From assembly GCA_949126835.1 (NCBI GenBank), contig OX421494.1, forward strand, positions 310,001 through 374,000: 64,000 nucleotides of DNA. The letters are read 5' to 3'. Under the pieces are notes generated by a model, which had not been told where the DNA came from, ran no database searches, and saw only the letters and a program-made list of their open reading frames with translations. Below are positions 12,501 to 27,600 of the stretch, in pieces (position 1 is the stretch's first letter; each line of letters begins with the position of its first letter). Source of the stretch: Anisus vortex (lineage: Eukaryota > Mollusca > Gastropoda > Planorbidae). A program made the position numbers and the translations under genes.

Positions 12501-15500
12501 GAATTAATTTACCAGTGTAAACATTAGTGTACTGTAAGGCACTTGTTGAATTAATTTACCAGTGTAAACATTAGTGTACTGTAAGGCACTTGTTGAATTA
12601 ATTTACCAGTGTAAACATTAGTGTACTGTAAGGCACTTGTTGAATTAATTTACCAGTGTAAACATTAGTGTACTGTAAGGCACTTGTTGAATTAATTTAC
12701 CAGTGTAAACATTAGTGTACTGTAAGGCACTTGCTGAATTCATTTGTGTATATAATGGTCATGAATGTTGATTAATACTACTTCACTAAGCATTTGGACC
12801 AGCCTTTTATTTACCACTAATTAAATCCCAACTGCATTAAAAGTTTAATTATAAAGTAGAATGAAATGAATTGTGAATCCCTTGTGACAAGGTAGATTAT
12901 ACTTGTACACAAATTAAAATCTCAACCAATTATGTTTGATTAATGACACACAGTCTATACACACTCACACCAGACCTGTCATTAGTGTCATGGACAGTTT
13001 CAAAATGGAGGTGGGAAAAATTTGGTGGATCACTTCTCACATCCTAATCAGATTAAACATTAAAACTTTTCACACACTGTGGGGGTGGGCCCACAAGGAA
13101 ATATTTCTGTGCAGGCATTTTAATCACTTTTGTATTTTAGTTTGATTAGAATAATGTTTTAGATATTCCTCCCACTACCAGTAATTTACGAATTGTGTCT
13201 TGTAAAAAATGTTAGTTTCAAGTTTCATTGTATGTGTGATGTCAAGAAATGTATTTATTACTGGTTGGCGTAGAAAGATAAAGAAAATGTAACTTCCCCT
13301 AATGAAGCCGGCTAGTAATACGGTTAGTAACTTCCCCTTATGAAGCCGGCTAGTAATACGGTTAGTAACTTCCCCTTATGAAGCCGGCTAGTAATCCGGT
13401 TAATTTAAAGGAATGTTTGCCGTAATATAGGCTTCTATCTAGCAGGATCGGAAGTCTGTCAAACTTATACGTCAAGTTTCGGACAAGATGGCCACATTTG
13501 TGTGGCACAATAGACAGACACAATAGACAGACACAATAGACAGACACAAACTGACAGACACAATAAATTGGTGAATAAATTGTTTTATTAGTGATATTTT
13601 TTAAATACTTTTTGCTACGTCCGGCCGACGACGCACTAAAAGACAGGTAGAGGACTAGAATAGGGAAAATTCCACATACCAAGGAAAAACGATGTGTACA
13701 CTAGTGTACATGAGCAACAGGTTACAGGATGATAGACAGGAAATGAACCCTGCGTATACGTCATCGGGGTCATTGAGTCAGTGAAATGCGTGTTTGGCAT
13801 CCCACAATACACGCGGCTACTTGTACATGATCAGAACTAAATTCCAACAAAAAAATTTTAGTCACGCACGAATACCCGCCAGACGGTTAGGATGAATGCC
13901 CCGTGAATTCCTTTTCATAACCATTTTGGAGGGATTTCGACATGACGTCTGCACTGACCAGACCGAATGTTCTCACCCAATGTACTGATCTAGAAAACAT
14001 ACAATTTATAAATATAACTGCGCAGTAATTTAGTGCTAGATCTCCATAAAATTTATAAATATAACTGCGCAGTAATTTAGTGCTAGGTCTCCATACAATT
14101 TATAAATATAACTGCGCAGTAATTTAGTGCTAGATCTCCATACAATTTATAAATATAACTGCGCAGTAATTTAGTGCTAGATCTCCATAAAATTTATAAA
14201 TATAACTGCGCAGTAATTTAGTGCTAGATCTCCATACAATTTATAAATATAACTGCGCAGTAATTTAGTGCTAGATCTCCATACAATTTATAAATATAAC
14301 TGCGCAGTAATTTAGTGCTAGATCTCCATACAATTTATAAATATAACTGCGCAGTAATTTAGTGCTAGATCTCAAGAAGCCTTCAAGACAAACATAACAT
14401 TTATGGGCATTGCTTTCAATTTTCAACCACTTTATTAGACTATATTTTTGCAAACAAATCAGTCCATCTTATAATCATATCATATATCATATCATATATC
14501 ATATATATCATATCATATATATATCATATCATATATATATATAAATCTCAAAAGGAATATGTGGCTGGCTGGGTATGTACATACCGCATAATCTTTTTAA
14601 ATACTGGACATAAAAACGTGAAATTTGCTACAAATATTCTTTGCGTTACGGCGGTGAACACTGTCAAGGTTTTAAAAAAATTAAAATGACCGCAGTGGTC
14701 AGTTTGGTCAAAAAACGCGAATAAAACGACATATTTTGGGTTCATGTTAAAATTGCCGTTCCAACTTTTTATAGTTTTTCGATCGATCGCGCTAAAAAAA
14801 TAAAAAAAAGGATGGCGTTGAGATTTTTTTCAGGATGACGTCATCAAAGTTTGCGCAGAGATAGCTAGCCGGCTTTTCGTTATGACGTCATCAAATTTTG
14901 CGTATTCATTTAAAATTAACTTTGCTTCAACCTTTGCTAATGTACTTTATGAATGAATAGAACAAAATATATTCACGTTTTAATTTGCGTCGTAATTTAT
15001 AGCGGGATATTTTTAAATTGTTATAATGGGTAATGATTAATGGTTTGAATGGGTATCTTACGTTGTATCTGGGAAATACAAAATTCCTTCACGTTTTTAT
15101 TCGTGTTGTATGTGTCCACAGAATAGGTATAAAACAGAATGCGCAATCGCATTTTATTTCTGTTTTGAGCAGTAATACCGACGCCATACTAAGCCTATTT
15201 AAACGCAGTGGTCCTGGTTACACTCTATATTTATGCTTATTTAGCCTACAACGTCCTTTTCTTCAAATCTACAAGTTTGAACACCCAAAGCTAATAGTTC
15301 AGGCAAAATGTGCATAAACGGTTGTGTAATAAACTACAACAATGATGCGAAAACGACTGATTATCGTAAAAAAAAACATGTCAAACTGCATGGCTTTCCT
15401 GACTCCATAAAGGATAAACAACGGCATAAACAACCTCATATTAACTCATTATGAATTATATGCCTATTTCCCTTCATAATTTTAAAAGTTTATTTTGGTT

Positions 15501-18500
15501 TAAAAAGTATATATTTATGTACCGGTAGCCGTAGCAATTTAGTTACCGGTACCGAGCTACGTCTAAGCCATTTTTTTTCAAATCAGTACCGGGTAATAAA
15601 TATTTTTACATCATATTGGCCTAATCCTATAATGTTGAAAACAAAATGGGTAATTAAGTCAAATTTATATAAAAGTAAGCCTATAATGAAAGATAATGTA
15701 GGCCCTATATATATTGTATATATTTATGGCAGACGTAGATATCCTTTCTCATTTTATTATAGTAGCGTCTCTATCGACCGCTGCATTGCGGAAAATGGTA
15801 ACTTTCAGTGACTGCGTATATAGAGATTGTGCATTCTGTTCTATACCTATTCTGTGTATACGTCTTATAAACTTTGTAGCGGGAAATTTTTCAATTGCCA
15901 GGCAATGTTTAAATTGTCGAGCTCAACGTTTTAAAGTTTTAATTTGTATCGTATACGTCTTATAAACTATGTAGTGGGAAATTTTTATATTGCCGGGCAA
16001 TGTTTGAATTTGCCAGACCAACTTTTTAAAGTTTTAATTCATGTCGTATACGTTGTATAAACTATGATTCATATCGGTTTCAGTTGTTATTGTTTTTCCT
16101 GTTGAATTTAAAATTTAATTTTAAGTTTGCTTCCAAAGCAACAATAAATAAATAGCAAATATCACCAACAAAAAAACACACAAAAAAATCAAACAATCAT
16201 TTTTGAATTAACAGTACTTTTTAAAAGACATGTGAGTTCTATTTTACAGAAAGAGTTTAATTACCCAATAAACTCACAAAATTCGATCATAGTGGTCATA
16301 CTTTGAGCAAGAAATAAAAAAAAATTATTATTATTTGTTTTTCCTTTTTAGTTGTATATTGAATTGGTGTATAATAAAGTGTGCAAAACAAAAATAAATT
16401 TAAAAAATACTGACCACAAAAAAAAAAACATACTACTTTATGTATGTTGCGAAAATAAAACTAAAAAACTATAATGTGTCAAGCATATTCTAAAAAAAAG
16501 CCCGTTCGAAGAATCGGGCACATAACGGCTTGTATATATATAAATCTCAAAAGGAATATGTGGCTGGCTGGCTATGTACATACCGCATAATCTTTTTAAA
16601 TACTGGACATAAAAACGTGAAATTTGCTACAAATATTCTTTGCGTTACGGCGGTAAACACTGTCAAGGTTTTAAAAAAATTAAATGACCGCAGTGGTCAG
16701 TTTGGTCAAAAAACGCGAATAAAACGACATATTTTGGGTTCATGTTCAAATTGCCGTTCCAACTTTTTATAGTTTTTCGATCGATCGCGCTAAAAAAATT
16801 AAAAAAAGGATGGCGTTGAGATTTTTTTTAGGATGACGTCATCAAAGTTTGCGCAGAGATAGCTAGCCGGCTTTTCGTTATGACGTCATCAAATTTTGCG
16901 TATTCATTTAAAATTAACTTTGCTTCAATGTTTGCTAATGTATTTTATGAATGAATAGAACAAAATATATTCACGTTTTAATTTGCGTCGTAATTTATAG
17001 CGGGATATTTTTAAATTGTTATAATGGGTAATGATTAATGGTTTTAATGGGTATCTTACGTTGTATCTGGCAAATAAAAAATACCTTCACGTTTTTATTC
17101 GTGTTGTATATGTCCACAGAATAGGTATAAAACAGAATGCGCAATCGCATTATATTTCTGTTTTGAGCAGTAATACCGACGCCGTACTAAGCTTATTTAA
17201 ACGCAGCGGTCCTGGTTACACTCTATATTTATGCTTATTTAGCCTACAACGTCCTTTTCTTCAAATCTACAAGTTCGAACACCCAAAGCTAATATTTCAG
17301 GAAAATGTGCATAAACGGTTGTGTAAAAAACTATCGTAAAAAAGAGCATGTCAAACTGCATGGCTTTCCTGACTCCATAAAGGATAAACAACAACATAAA
17401 CAACCTCATATTAACTCATTATGAATTATATGCCTATTTACCTTCATAATTTTAAAAGTTTATTTTGGTTTAAAAAGTATATATATTTATGTACCGGTAG
17501 CCGCAGCAATTTAGTTACCGGTACCGAGCTACGTCTAAGACATTTTTTTTTCAAATCAGTACCGGGTAATAAATATTTTTACATCATATTGGCTTAATCA
17601 TATAATGTTCAAAACAAAATGGGTAATTAAGTCAAATTTATATAAAAGTAAGCCTATAATGAGAGATAATGTAGGCCCTATATATATTGTATATATTTAT
17701 GGCAGACGTAGATATCATTTCTCATTTTACTATAGTAGCGTCTCTAGCGACCGCTGCATTGCGGAAAATGGTAACTTTAAGTGAGTGCGTATATAGGGAT
17801 TGTGCATTCTGTTCTATACCTATTCTGTGTATACGTCTTATAAACTTTGTAGCGGGAAATTGTTCAATTGCCAGGCAATGTTTAAATTGCCGAGCTCAAC
17901 GTTTTAAAGTTTTAATTTGTATCGTATACGTCTTATAAACTATGTAGCGGGAAATTTTTATATTGCCGGGCAATGTTTAAATTTGCCGGACCAACTTTTT
18001 AAAGTTTTAATTCATGTCGTATACGTTGTATAAACTATCATTAACTATGATTCATATCGGTTTCAGTTGTTATTGTTTTTCCTGTTGAATTTAAAAATTA
18101 ATTCTAAGTTTGCTTCCAAAGCAACAATAAATAAATAGCAAATAACACCAACAAAAACAAAAAAAAATAATATTGATCTACGACTAATGTTGTAGCAAAA
18201 AAATATATCAAACAATCATTTTCGAATTAACAGTACTTTTTAAAAGACATGTGAGTTCTGTTTTACAGAAAGAGTTTAATTACCCAATAAACTCACAAAA
18301 TTCGATCATAGTGGTCATACTTTGAGCAAGAAATAAATAAAAAAAATTATTATTTGTTTTTCCTTTTTAGTTGTATATTGAATTGGTGTATAATAAAGTG
18401 TGCAAAACAAAAATAAATTAAAAAAATACTGACCACAAAAAAAAACATACTACTTTATGTATGTTGCAAAAACAAAACTAAAAAACTATAATGTGTCAAG

Positions 18501-18585
18501 CATATTCTAAAAGAAAGCCCGTTCGAAGAATCGGGCACATATCGGCTTGTATATATATAAATCTCAAAAGGAATATGTATGTATG

Positions 18586-18616
<31 letters not shown>

Positions 18617-21600
18617 GTATGTACATACCGCATAATCTTTTTAAATACTGGACATAAAAACGTGAAATTTGCTACAAATATTCTTTGCGTTACGGCGGTG
18701 AACACTGTCAAGGTTTTAACAAAATTAAAATGACCGCAGTGGTCAGTTTGGTCAAAAAACGCGAAAAAAACACAACTTTTGATTCACATTGTCTTTGCCA
18801 GTACAACTTTTTATAGTTTTTCGTCACAAAGTTAGAAAAAAAAGGATGCGCTGAGATTATTTTTATGACGTCATCAATCTTTGCGCATGGATTTTAAAGC
18901 AATGAAGGGACATTTTTCATTCATGTTTAAATTGACGTCATCAAACTATGTGCATGGATTTTATTATCTCAACTCAATGACGAAAACAAATTTTCTTCAT
19001 GTTTAAATTGCCTACGTGCCGTAAACAACATCAATACTGTAGTTGATTTTCTTAATCTATCACTACTTTGATACTTTACACTATGAATACATGACTTAAA
19101 GCTAATTAATAATTTAAAACTTTACAAACATAGGACAAAGCAAATAGATTTAGCATTTTTTTTCTGTTTTCGGAAGTAATACCGACGCATTACTAAGCTT
19201 ATTTAAACGCAGTGGTCCTGGTTACACTCTATGTTTAAGCTTATAATTATATGGCGTCATCAAATTTTGCGTATTTATGCGTTTAAGAAGGGAACAAAAT
19301 TTTGTTTTAATTTGCGTCGTAATTTGTAGAATGCAATATTTAAATGGTTTAAGTAAAAAAATTAAGTTACCGGAAAATACTTTATCCCCGCTTAAGACAA
19401 TTGCTTATAACTCCATGGGTTATTTTATCCAGTTCCGAGAACTGGGCACCTTTAGGCTTATCGCCTTGGTAACGGCCATTGTTTTAATTACCGGGCAATG
19501 TTTAAATTACCGGGCAATGTTTATAATACCAGGCAATGTTTAAATTACCGGGCAATGTTTATAATACCGGACATGTTTAAATTACCGGGCAATGTTTAAA
19601 TTACCGGGCAATGTTTATAATACCGGGCAATGTTTATAATACCGGGCAATGTTTAAATTACCGGGCAATGTTTAAATTACCGGGCAATGTTTATAATACC
19701 GGGCAATGTTTATAATACCGGGCAATGTTTAAATTACCGGGCAATGTTTAAATTACCGGGCAATGTTTTTAATACCGGGCAATGTTTATAATACCGGGCA
19801 ATGTTTAAATTACCGGGCAATGTTTATAATACCGGGCAATGTTTATAATACCGGGCAATGTTTATAATACCGGGCAATGTTTAAATTACCAGGCAATGTT
19901 TAAATTACCGGGCAATGTTTAATTTGCCGGGCAATGTTCAAATTGCCGGAACTAACTTTTTAAAGTTTTAATTCGTGTCGTATACGTTTTATAAACATTA
20001 TTTCATAAGGGTTTCATTTGTTATTGTTTTACATGTTGAATAGAAAAATTAATTCTAAGTTTGCTTCCAAAGCAACAATAAATAAATAAATAGCAAATAA
20101 ACAAAAACAACACAACATAGGTCTGCGACTTAATGTTTGTCGTAAAAAAAATATATCAAACAATCATTAAAAAAAAAAAAAGTAGTGTCGAATGTTCTTA
20201 ATCAATGAATAGAACAAAATATATTCATGTTTTAATTTGCGTCGTAATTTATAGCGGGCAATTTTGTAATTGTTATAATGGGTGATGAGTAATGATTTTA
20301 ACCGGTAATTCATGTTGTAGCGGGCAAATAAAAAATTACCTCACGTTTAAATTCGTGTCGTAGGTCATGCGGGCAATCTCATTATAACTGCCTGAGTAGT
20401 TAGAGTGTATGTAAACATAACTTTTAGCCGGTTCGGAGGACCGGGCACATAACGGCTTGTATATATATAAATCTCAAAAGGAATATGTATGTATGTGGCT
20501 GGCTGGCTGGCTGGGTATGTACATACCGCATAATCTTTTTAAATACTGGACATAAAAACGTGAAATTTGCTACAAATATTCTTTGCGTTACGGCGGTGAA
20601 CACTGTCAAGGTTTAAAAAAAATTAAAATGACCGCAGTGGTCAGTTTGGTCAAAAAACGCGAATAAAACACAACTTTTGATTCACATTGTCTTTGCCAGT
20701 ACAACTTTTTATAGTTTTTCGTCACAAAGTTAGAAAAAAAAGGATGCGCTGAGATTATTTTTATGACGTCATCAATCTTTGCGCATGGATTTTATAGCAA
20801 TGAAGGGACATTTTTCATTCATGTTTAAATTGACGTCATCAAACTATGTGCATGGATTTTTATCTCAACTCAATGACGGGAACAAATTTTCTTGATGTTT
20901 TAATTGCCTACGTGCCGTAAACAACATAAATTCTTTACACTACCAATACTGTAGTTGATTTTCTTAATCTATCACTACTATTAATACTTTACACTGTGAA
21001 TACATGACTTAAAGCTAATTAATAATTTAAAACTTTACAAACATAGGACAAAGCAAATAGATTTAGTTTTTTTTTTTCTGTTTCGGGAAGTAATACCGAC
21101 GCCTTACTAAGCTTATTTAAACGCAGCGGTCCTGGTTACACTCTATATTTAAGCTTATAATTATATGGCGTCATCGAATTTTGCGTATTTATGCGTTTAA
21201 GAAGGGAACAAAATTTTGTTTTAATTTGCGTCGTAAATTGTAGAATGCAATATTTAAATGGTCTAAGTTACCGGAAAATACTTTATCCCCGCTTAAGACT
21301 ATTGCTTATAACTCCATGGGTTATTTTATCCAGTTCCGAGAACTGGGCACCTTTAGGCTTATCGCCTTGGTAACGGCCATTGTTTAAATTACCGGGCAAT
21401 GTTTAAATTACCGGGCAATGTTTATAATACCGGGCAATGTTTAAATTACCGGGCAATGTTTAAATTACCGGGCAATGTTTATAATACCGGGCAATAATTA
21501 AATTACCGGGCAATGTTTAAATTACCGGGCAATGTTTAAATTACCGGGCAATGTTGATATTACCGGGCAATGTTTAATTTGCCGGGCAATGTTCAAATTG

Positions 21601-24600
21601 CCGGAACTAACTTTTTAAAGTTTTAATTCGTGTCGTATACGTTTTATAAACATTATTTCATATGGGTTTCATTTGTTATTGTTTTACATGTTGAATAGAA
21701 AATTTAATTCTAAGTTTGCTTCCAAAGCAACAATAAATAAATAAATAGCAAATAAATAAAAACAACACAACATAGGTCTGCGACTTAATGTTTGTCGTAA
21801 AAAAATATATCAAACAATCATTAAAAAAAAAAAGTACTGTCGAATGTTCTTAATCAATGAATAGAACAAAATATATTCATGTTTTAATTTGCGTCGTAAT
21901 TTATAGCGGGCAATTTTGTAATTGTTATAATGGGTGATGAGTAATGATTTTAACGGGTAATTCATGTTGTAGCGGGCAAATAAAAAATTACCTCACGTTT
22001 AAATTCGTGTCGTAGGTCATGCGGACAATCTCATTATAACTGCCTGAGTAGTTAGAGTGTATGTAAACATAACTTTTAGCCGGTTCGAAGGACCGGGCAC
22101 AAAACGGCTTGTATATATATAAATCTCAAAAGGAATATGTATGTATGTATGTGGCTGGCTGGCTGGCTGGGTATGTACATACCGCATAATCTTTTTAAAT
22201 ACTGGACATAAAAACGTGAAATTTGCTACAAAAATTCTTTGCGTTACGGCGGTGAACACTGTCAAGGTTTTAAAAAAAATAAAATGACCGCAGTGGTCAG
22301 TTTGGTCAAAAAACGCGAATAAAACGACATATTTTGGGTTCATGTTAAAATTGCCGTTCCAACTTTTTATAGTTTTTCGATCGATCGCGCTAAAAAAATT
22401 AAAAAAAGGATGGCGTTGAGATTTTTTCAGGATGACGTCATCAAAGTTTGCGCAGAGATAGCTAGCCGGCTTTTCGTTATGACGTCATCAAATTTTGCGT
22501 ATTCATTTAAAATTAACTTTGCTTCAATGTTTGCTAATGTATTTTATGAATGAATAGAACAAAATATATTCACGTTTTAATTCGTGTCGTATACGAAATA
22601 TAAACTTTTGTAGTTGTTGCGTGCATTCTCATTATAACTGCTTGAGTAGTAAGAGTGTATGTAAACATAACTTTTAGCTTTTTCAATTCGTTTGAAGCGG
22701 GCGTATACGCATTAAAATCTTTCTAGCGGGAAATATTTCACGTTTCAATTCTTTTCTAGAGGGCAATATTTCACGTTTCAATTCGTTTCTAGCGGGCAAT
22801 ATTTCACGTTGCAGTTCGTTTCGGTTGTAGCGGGCGTACAAAATGTCATTCACATTTAAATTTGTGACGTATACATCGATAAACTTTTTAACGGGTGGGG
22901 TTTTATTAATTGCCGTATATATTAACTGTGAAGCGGGAAATCTCATTATAACTTTAGGCTTATCGCCTTGGTAACAACCATTGTTTAAATTACCGGGCAA
23001 GGTTTAAATTACCGGGTAATGTTTATAATACCGGGCAATGTTTAAATTACCGGGCAATGTTTAAATTACCGGACAATGTCTAAATTACCGGGCAATGTTT
23101 ATATTACCGGGCAATGTTTAATTTGCCGGGCAATGTTCAAATTGCCGGAACTAACTTTTTAAAGTTTTAATTCGTGTCGTATACGTTTTATAAACATTAT
23201 TTCATATGGGTTTCATTTGTTATTGTTTTACATGTTGAATAGAAAATTTAATTCTAAGTTTGCTTCCAAAGCAACAATAATAAATAAATAGCAAATAACA
23301 AAAACAAAACAACATAGGTCTGCGACTTAATGTTTGTCGTGTCGTAAAAAAACATATCAAAAAATCATTTTCTTTTTTAATAAAAATACTGTCGAATGTT
23401 CTTTATCAATGAATAGAACAAAATATATTTACGTTTTAATTTGCGTCGTAATTTATAACGGGCAATTTTTTAATTGTTATAATGGGTAATGGGTAATGAT
23501 TTTAACGGGTAATTTTATGTTGTAGCGGGCAAATTAGACATTTCCTCACGTTTAAATTCATGTCGTAGGTCATTCGGGCAGTCTCATTATAACTGCTTGA
23601 GTAGTTAGAGTGTATGTAAACATAGCTTTTAGCCGGTTCGGAGGACCGGGCACATAACGGCTTGTATATATATAAATCTCAAAAGGAATATGTATGTATG
23701 TATGTGGCTGGCTGGCTGGCTGGGTATGTACATACCGCATAATCTTTTTAAATACTGGACATAAAAACGTGAAATTTGCTACAAATATTCTTTGCGTTAC
23801 GGCGGTGAACACTGTCAAGGTTTTAAAAAAATTTAAATGACCGCAGTGGTCAGTTTGGTCAAAAAACGCGAAAAAAACACAACTTTTGATTCACATTGTC
23901 TTTGCCAGTACAACTTTTTATAGTTTTTCGTCAGAAAGTTAGAAAAAAAAGGATGCGCTGAGATTATTTTTATGACGTCATCAATCTTTGCGCATGGATT
24001 TTATAGCAATGAAGGGACATTTTTCATTCATGTTTAAATTGACGTCATCAAACTATGTGCATGGATTTTATTATCTCAACTCAATGACGGGAACAAATTT
24101 TCTTCATGTTTAAATTGTCTACGTGCCGTAAACAACATAAATTCTTTACACTACCAATACTGTAGTTGATTTTCTTAATCTATCACTACTTTAATGCTGC
24201 ACACTGTGAATACATGACTTAAAGCTAATTAATAATTTAAAACTTTACAAACATAGGACAAAGCAAATAGATTTAGCATTTTTTTTTCTGTTTCGGGAAG
24301 TAATACTGACGCCTTACTAAGCTTATTTAAACGCAGTGGTCCTGGTTACACTCTATATTTAAGCTTATAATTATATGGCGTCATCAAATTTTGCGTATTT
24401 ATGCGTTTAAGAAGGGAACAAAATTTTGTTTTAATTTGCGTCGTTATTTGTGAAATGCAATATTTAAATGGTATAAGTTACCGGAAAATACTTTATCCCC
24501 GCTTAAGACTATTGTTTATAACTCCATGGGTTTATTTTATCCAGTTCCGAGAACTGGGCACCTTTAGGCTTATCGCCTAGGTAACTGCCATTGTTTAAAT

Positions 24601-27600
24601 TACCGGGCAATGTTTATAATACCGGGCAATGTTTATAATACCGGGCAATGTTTAAATTACCGGGCAATGTTTAAATTACCGGGCAATGTTTATAATACCG
24701 GGCAATGTTTATAATACCGGGCAATGTTTAAATTACCGGGCAATGTTTAAATTACCGGGCAATGTTTATAATACCGGGCAATGTTTATAATACCGGGCAA
24801 TGTTTAAATTACCGGGCAATGTTTAAATTACCGGGCAATGTTTAATTTGCCGGGCAATGTTCAAATTGCCGGAACTAAATTTTTAAAGTTTTAATTCGTG
24901 TCGTATACGTTGTATAAACATTATTTCATAAGGGTTTCATTTGTTATTGTTTTACATGTTGAATAGAAAATTTAATTCTAAGTTTGCTTCCAAAGCAACA
25001 ATAAATAAATAAATAGCAAATAAACAAAAGCAACACAACATAGGTCTGCGACTTAATGTTTGTCGTAAAAACAATATATCAAACAATCATTAAAAAAAAA
25101 AGTACTGTCGAATGTTCTTAATCAATGAATAGAACAAAATATATTCATGTTTTAATTTGCGTCGTAATTTATAGCGGGCAGTTTTGTAATTGTTATAATG
25201 GGTGATGAGTAATGATTTTAACGGGTAATTCATGTTGTAGCGGGCAAATAAAAAATTACCTCACGTTTAAATTCGTGTCGTAGGTCATGCGGGCAATCTC
25301 ATTATAACTGCCTGAGTAGTTAGAGTGTATGTAAACATAACTTTTAGCCGGTTCGGAGGACCGGGCACATAACGGCTTGTCATATCATATATATATATAA
25401 ATCTCAAAAGGAATATGTGGCTGGCTGGGTATGTACATACCGCATAATCTTTTTAAATACTGGACATAAAAACGTGAAATTTGCTACAAATATTCTTTGC
25501 GTTACGGCGGTGAACACTGTCAAGGTTTTAAAAAAATTAAAATGACCGCAGTGGTCAGTTTGGTCAAAAAACGCGAATAAAACGACATATTTTGGGTTCA
25601 TGTTAAAATTGCCGTTCCAACTTTTTATAGTTTTTCGATCGATCGCGCTAAAAAAATAAAAAAAAGGATGGCGTTGAGATTTTTTTCAGGATGACGTCAT
25701 CAAAGTTTGCGCAGAGATAGCTAGCCGGCTTTTCGTTATGACGTCATCAAATTTTGCGTATTCATTTAAAATTAACTTTGCTTCAACCTTTGCTAATGTA
25801 CTTTATGAATGAATAGAACAAAATATATTCACGTTTTAATTTGCGTCGTAATTTATAGCGGGATATTTTTAAATTGTTATAATGGGTAATGATTAATGGT
25901 TTGAATGGGTATCTTACGTTGTATCTGGGAAATACAAAATTCCTTCACGTTTTTATTCGTGTTGTATGTGTCCACAGAATAGGTATAAAACAGAATGCGC
26001 AATCGCATTTTATTTCTGTTTTGAGCAGTAATACCGACGCCATACTAAGCCTATTTAAACGCAGTGGTCCTGGTTACACTCTATATTTATGCTTATTTAG
26101 CCTACAACGTCCTTTTCTTCAAATCTACAAGTTTGAACACCCAAAGCTAATAGTTCAGGCAAAATGTGCATAAACGGTTGTGTAATAAACTACAACAATG
26201 ATGCGAAAACGACTGATTATCGTAAAAAAAAACATGTCAAACTGCATGGCTTTCCTGACTCCATAAAGGATAAACAACGGCATAAACAACCTCATATTAA
26301 CTCATTATGAATTATATGCCTATTTCCCTTCATAATTTTAAAAGTTTATTTTGGTTTAAAAAGTATATATTTATGTACCGGTAGCCGTAGCAATTTAGTT
26401 ACCGGTACCGAGCTACGTCTAAGCCATTTTTTTTCAAATCAGTACCGGGTAATAAATATTTTTACATCATATTGGCCTAATCCTATAATGTTGAAAACAA
26501 AATGGGTAATTAAGTCAAATTTATATAAAAGTAAGCCTATAATGAAAGATAATGTAGGCCCTATATATATTGTATATATTTATGGCAGACGTAGATATCC
26601 TTTCTCATTTTATTATAGTAGCGTCTCTATCGACCGCTGCATTGCGGAAAATGGTAACTTTCAGTGACTGCGTATATAGAGATTGTGCATTCTGTTCTAT
26701 ACCTATTCTGTGTATACGTCTTATAAACTTTGTAGCGGGAAATTTTTCAATTGCCAGGCAATGTTTAAATTGTCGAGCTCAACGTTTTAAAGTTTTAATT
26801 TGTATCGTATACGTCTTATAAACTATGTAGTGGGAAATTTTTATATTGCCGGGCAATGTTTGAATTTGCCAGACCAACTTTTTAAAGTTTTAATTCATGT
26901 CGTATACGTTGTATAAACTATGATTCATATCGGTTTCAGTTGTTATTGTTTTTCCTGTTGAATTTAAAATTTAATTTTAAGTTTGCTTCCAAAGCAACAA
27001 TAAATAAATAGCAAATATCACCAACAAAAAAACACACAAAAAAATCAAACAATCATTTTTGAATTAACAGTACTTTTTAAAAGACATGTGAGTTCTATTT
27101 TACAGAAAGAGTTTAATTACCCAATAAACTCACAAAATTCGATCATAGTGGTCATACTTTGAGCAAGAAATAAAAAAAAATTATTATTATTTGTTTTTCC
27201 TTTTTAGTTGTATATTGAATTGGTGTATAATAAAGTGTGCAAAACAAAAATAAATTTAAAAAATACTGACCACAAAAAAAAAAACATACTACTTTATGTA
27301 TGTTGCGAAAATAAAACTAAAAAACTATAATGTGTCAAGCATATTCTAAAAAAAAGCCCGTTCGAAGAATCGGGCACATAACGGCTTGTATATATATAAA
27401 TCTCAAAAGGAATATGTGGCTGGCTGGCTATGTACATACCGCATAATCTTTTTAAATACTGGACATAAAAACGTGAAATTTGCTACAAATATTCTTTGCG
27501 TTACGGCGGTAAACACTGTCAAGGTTTTAAAAAAATTAAATGACCGCAGTGGTCAGTTTGGTCAAAAAACGCGAATAAAACGACATATTTTGGGTTCATG

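Noticed and set aside
13362..13682. Signal-peptide-like frame as an alternative meteorin first exon
   Set aside because: It lacks an ATG in frame, has no suitable donor in phase 2, and carries a short microrepeat. The 42005-42123 exon fits better.
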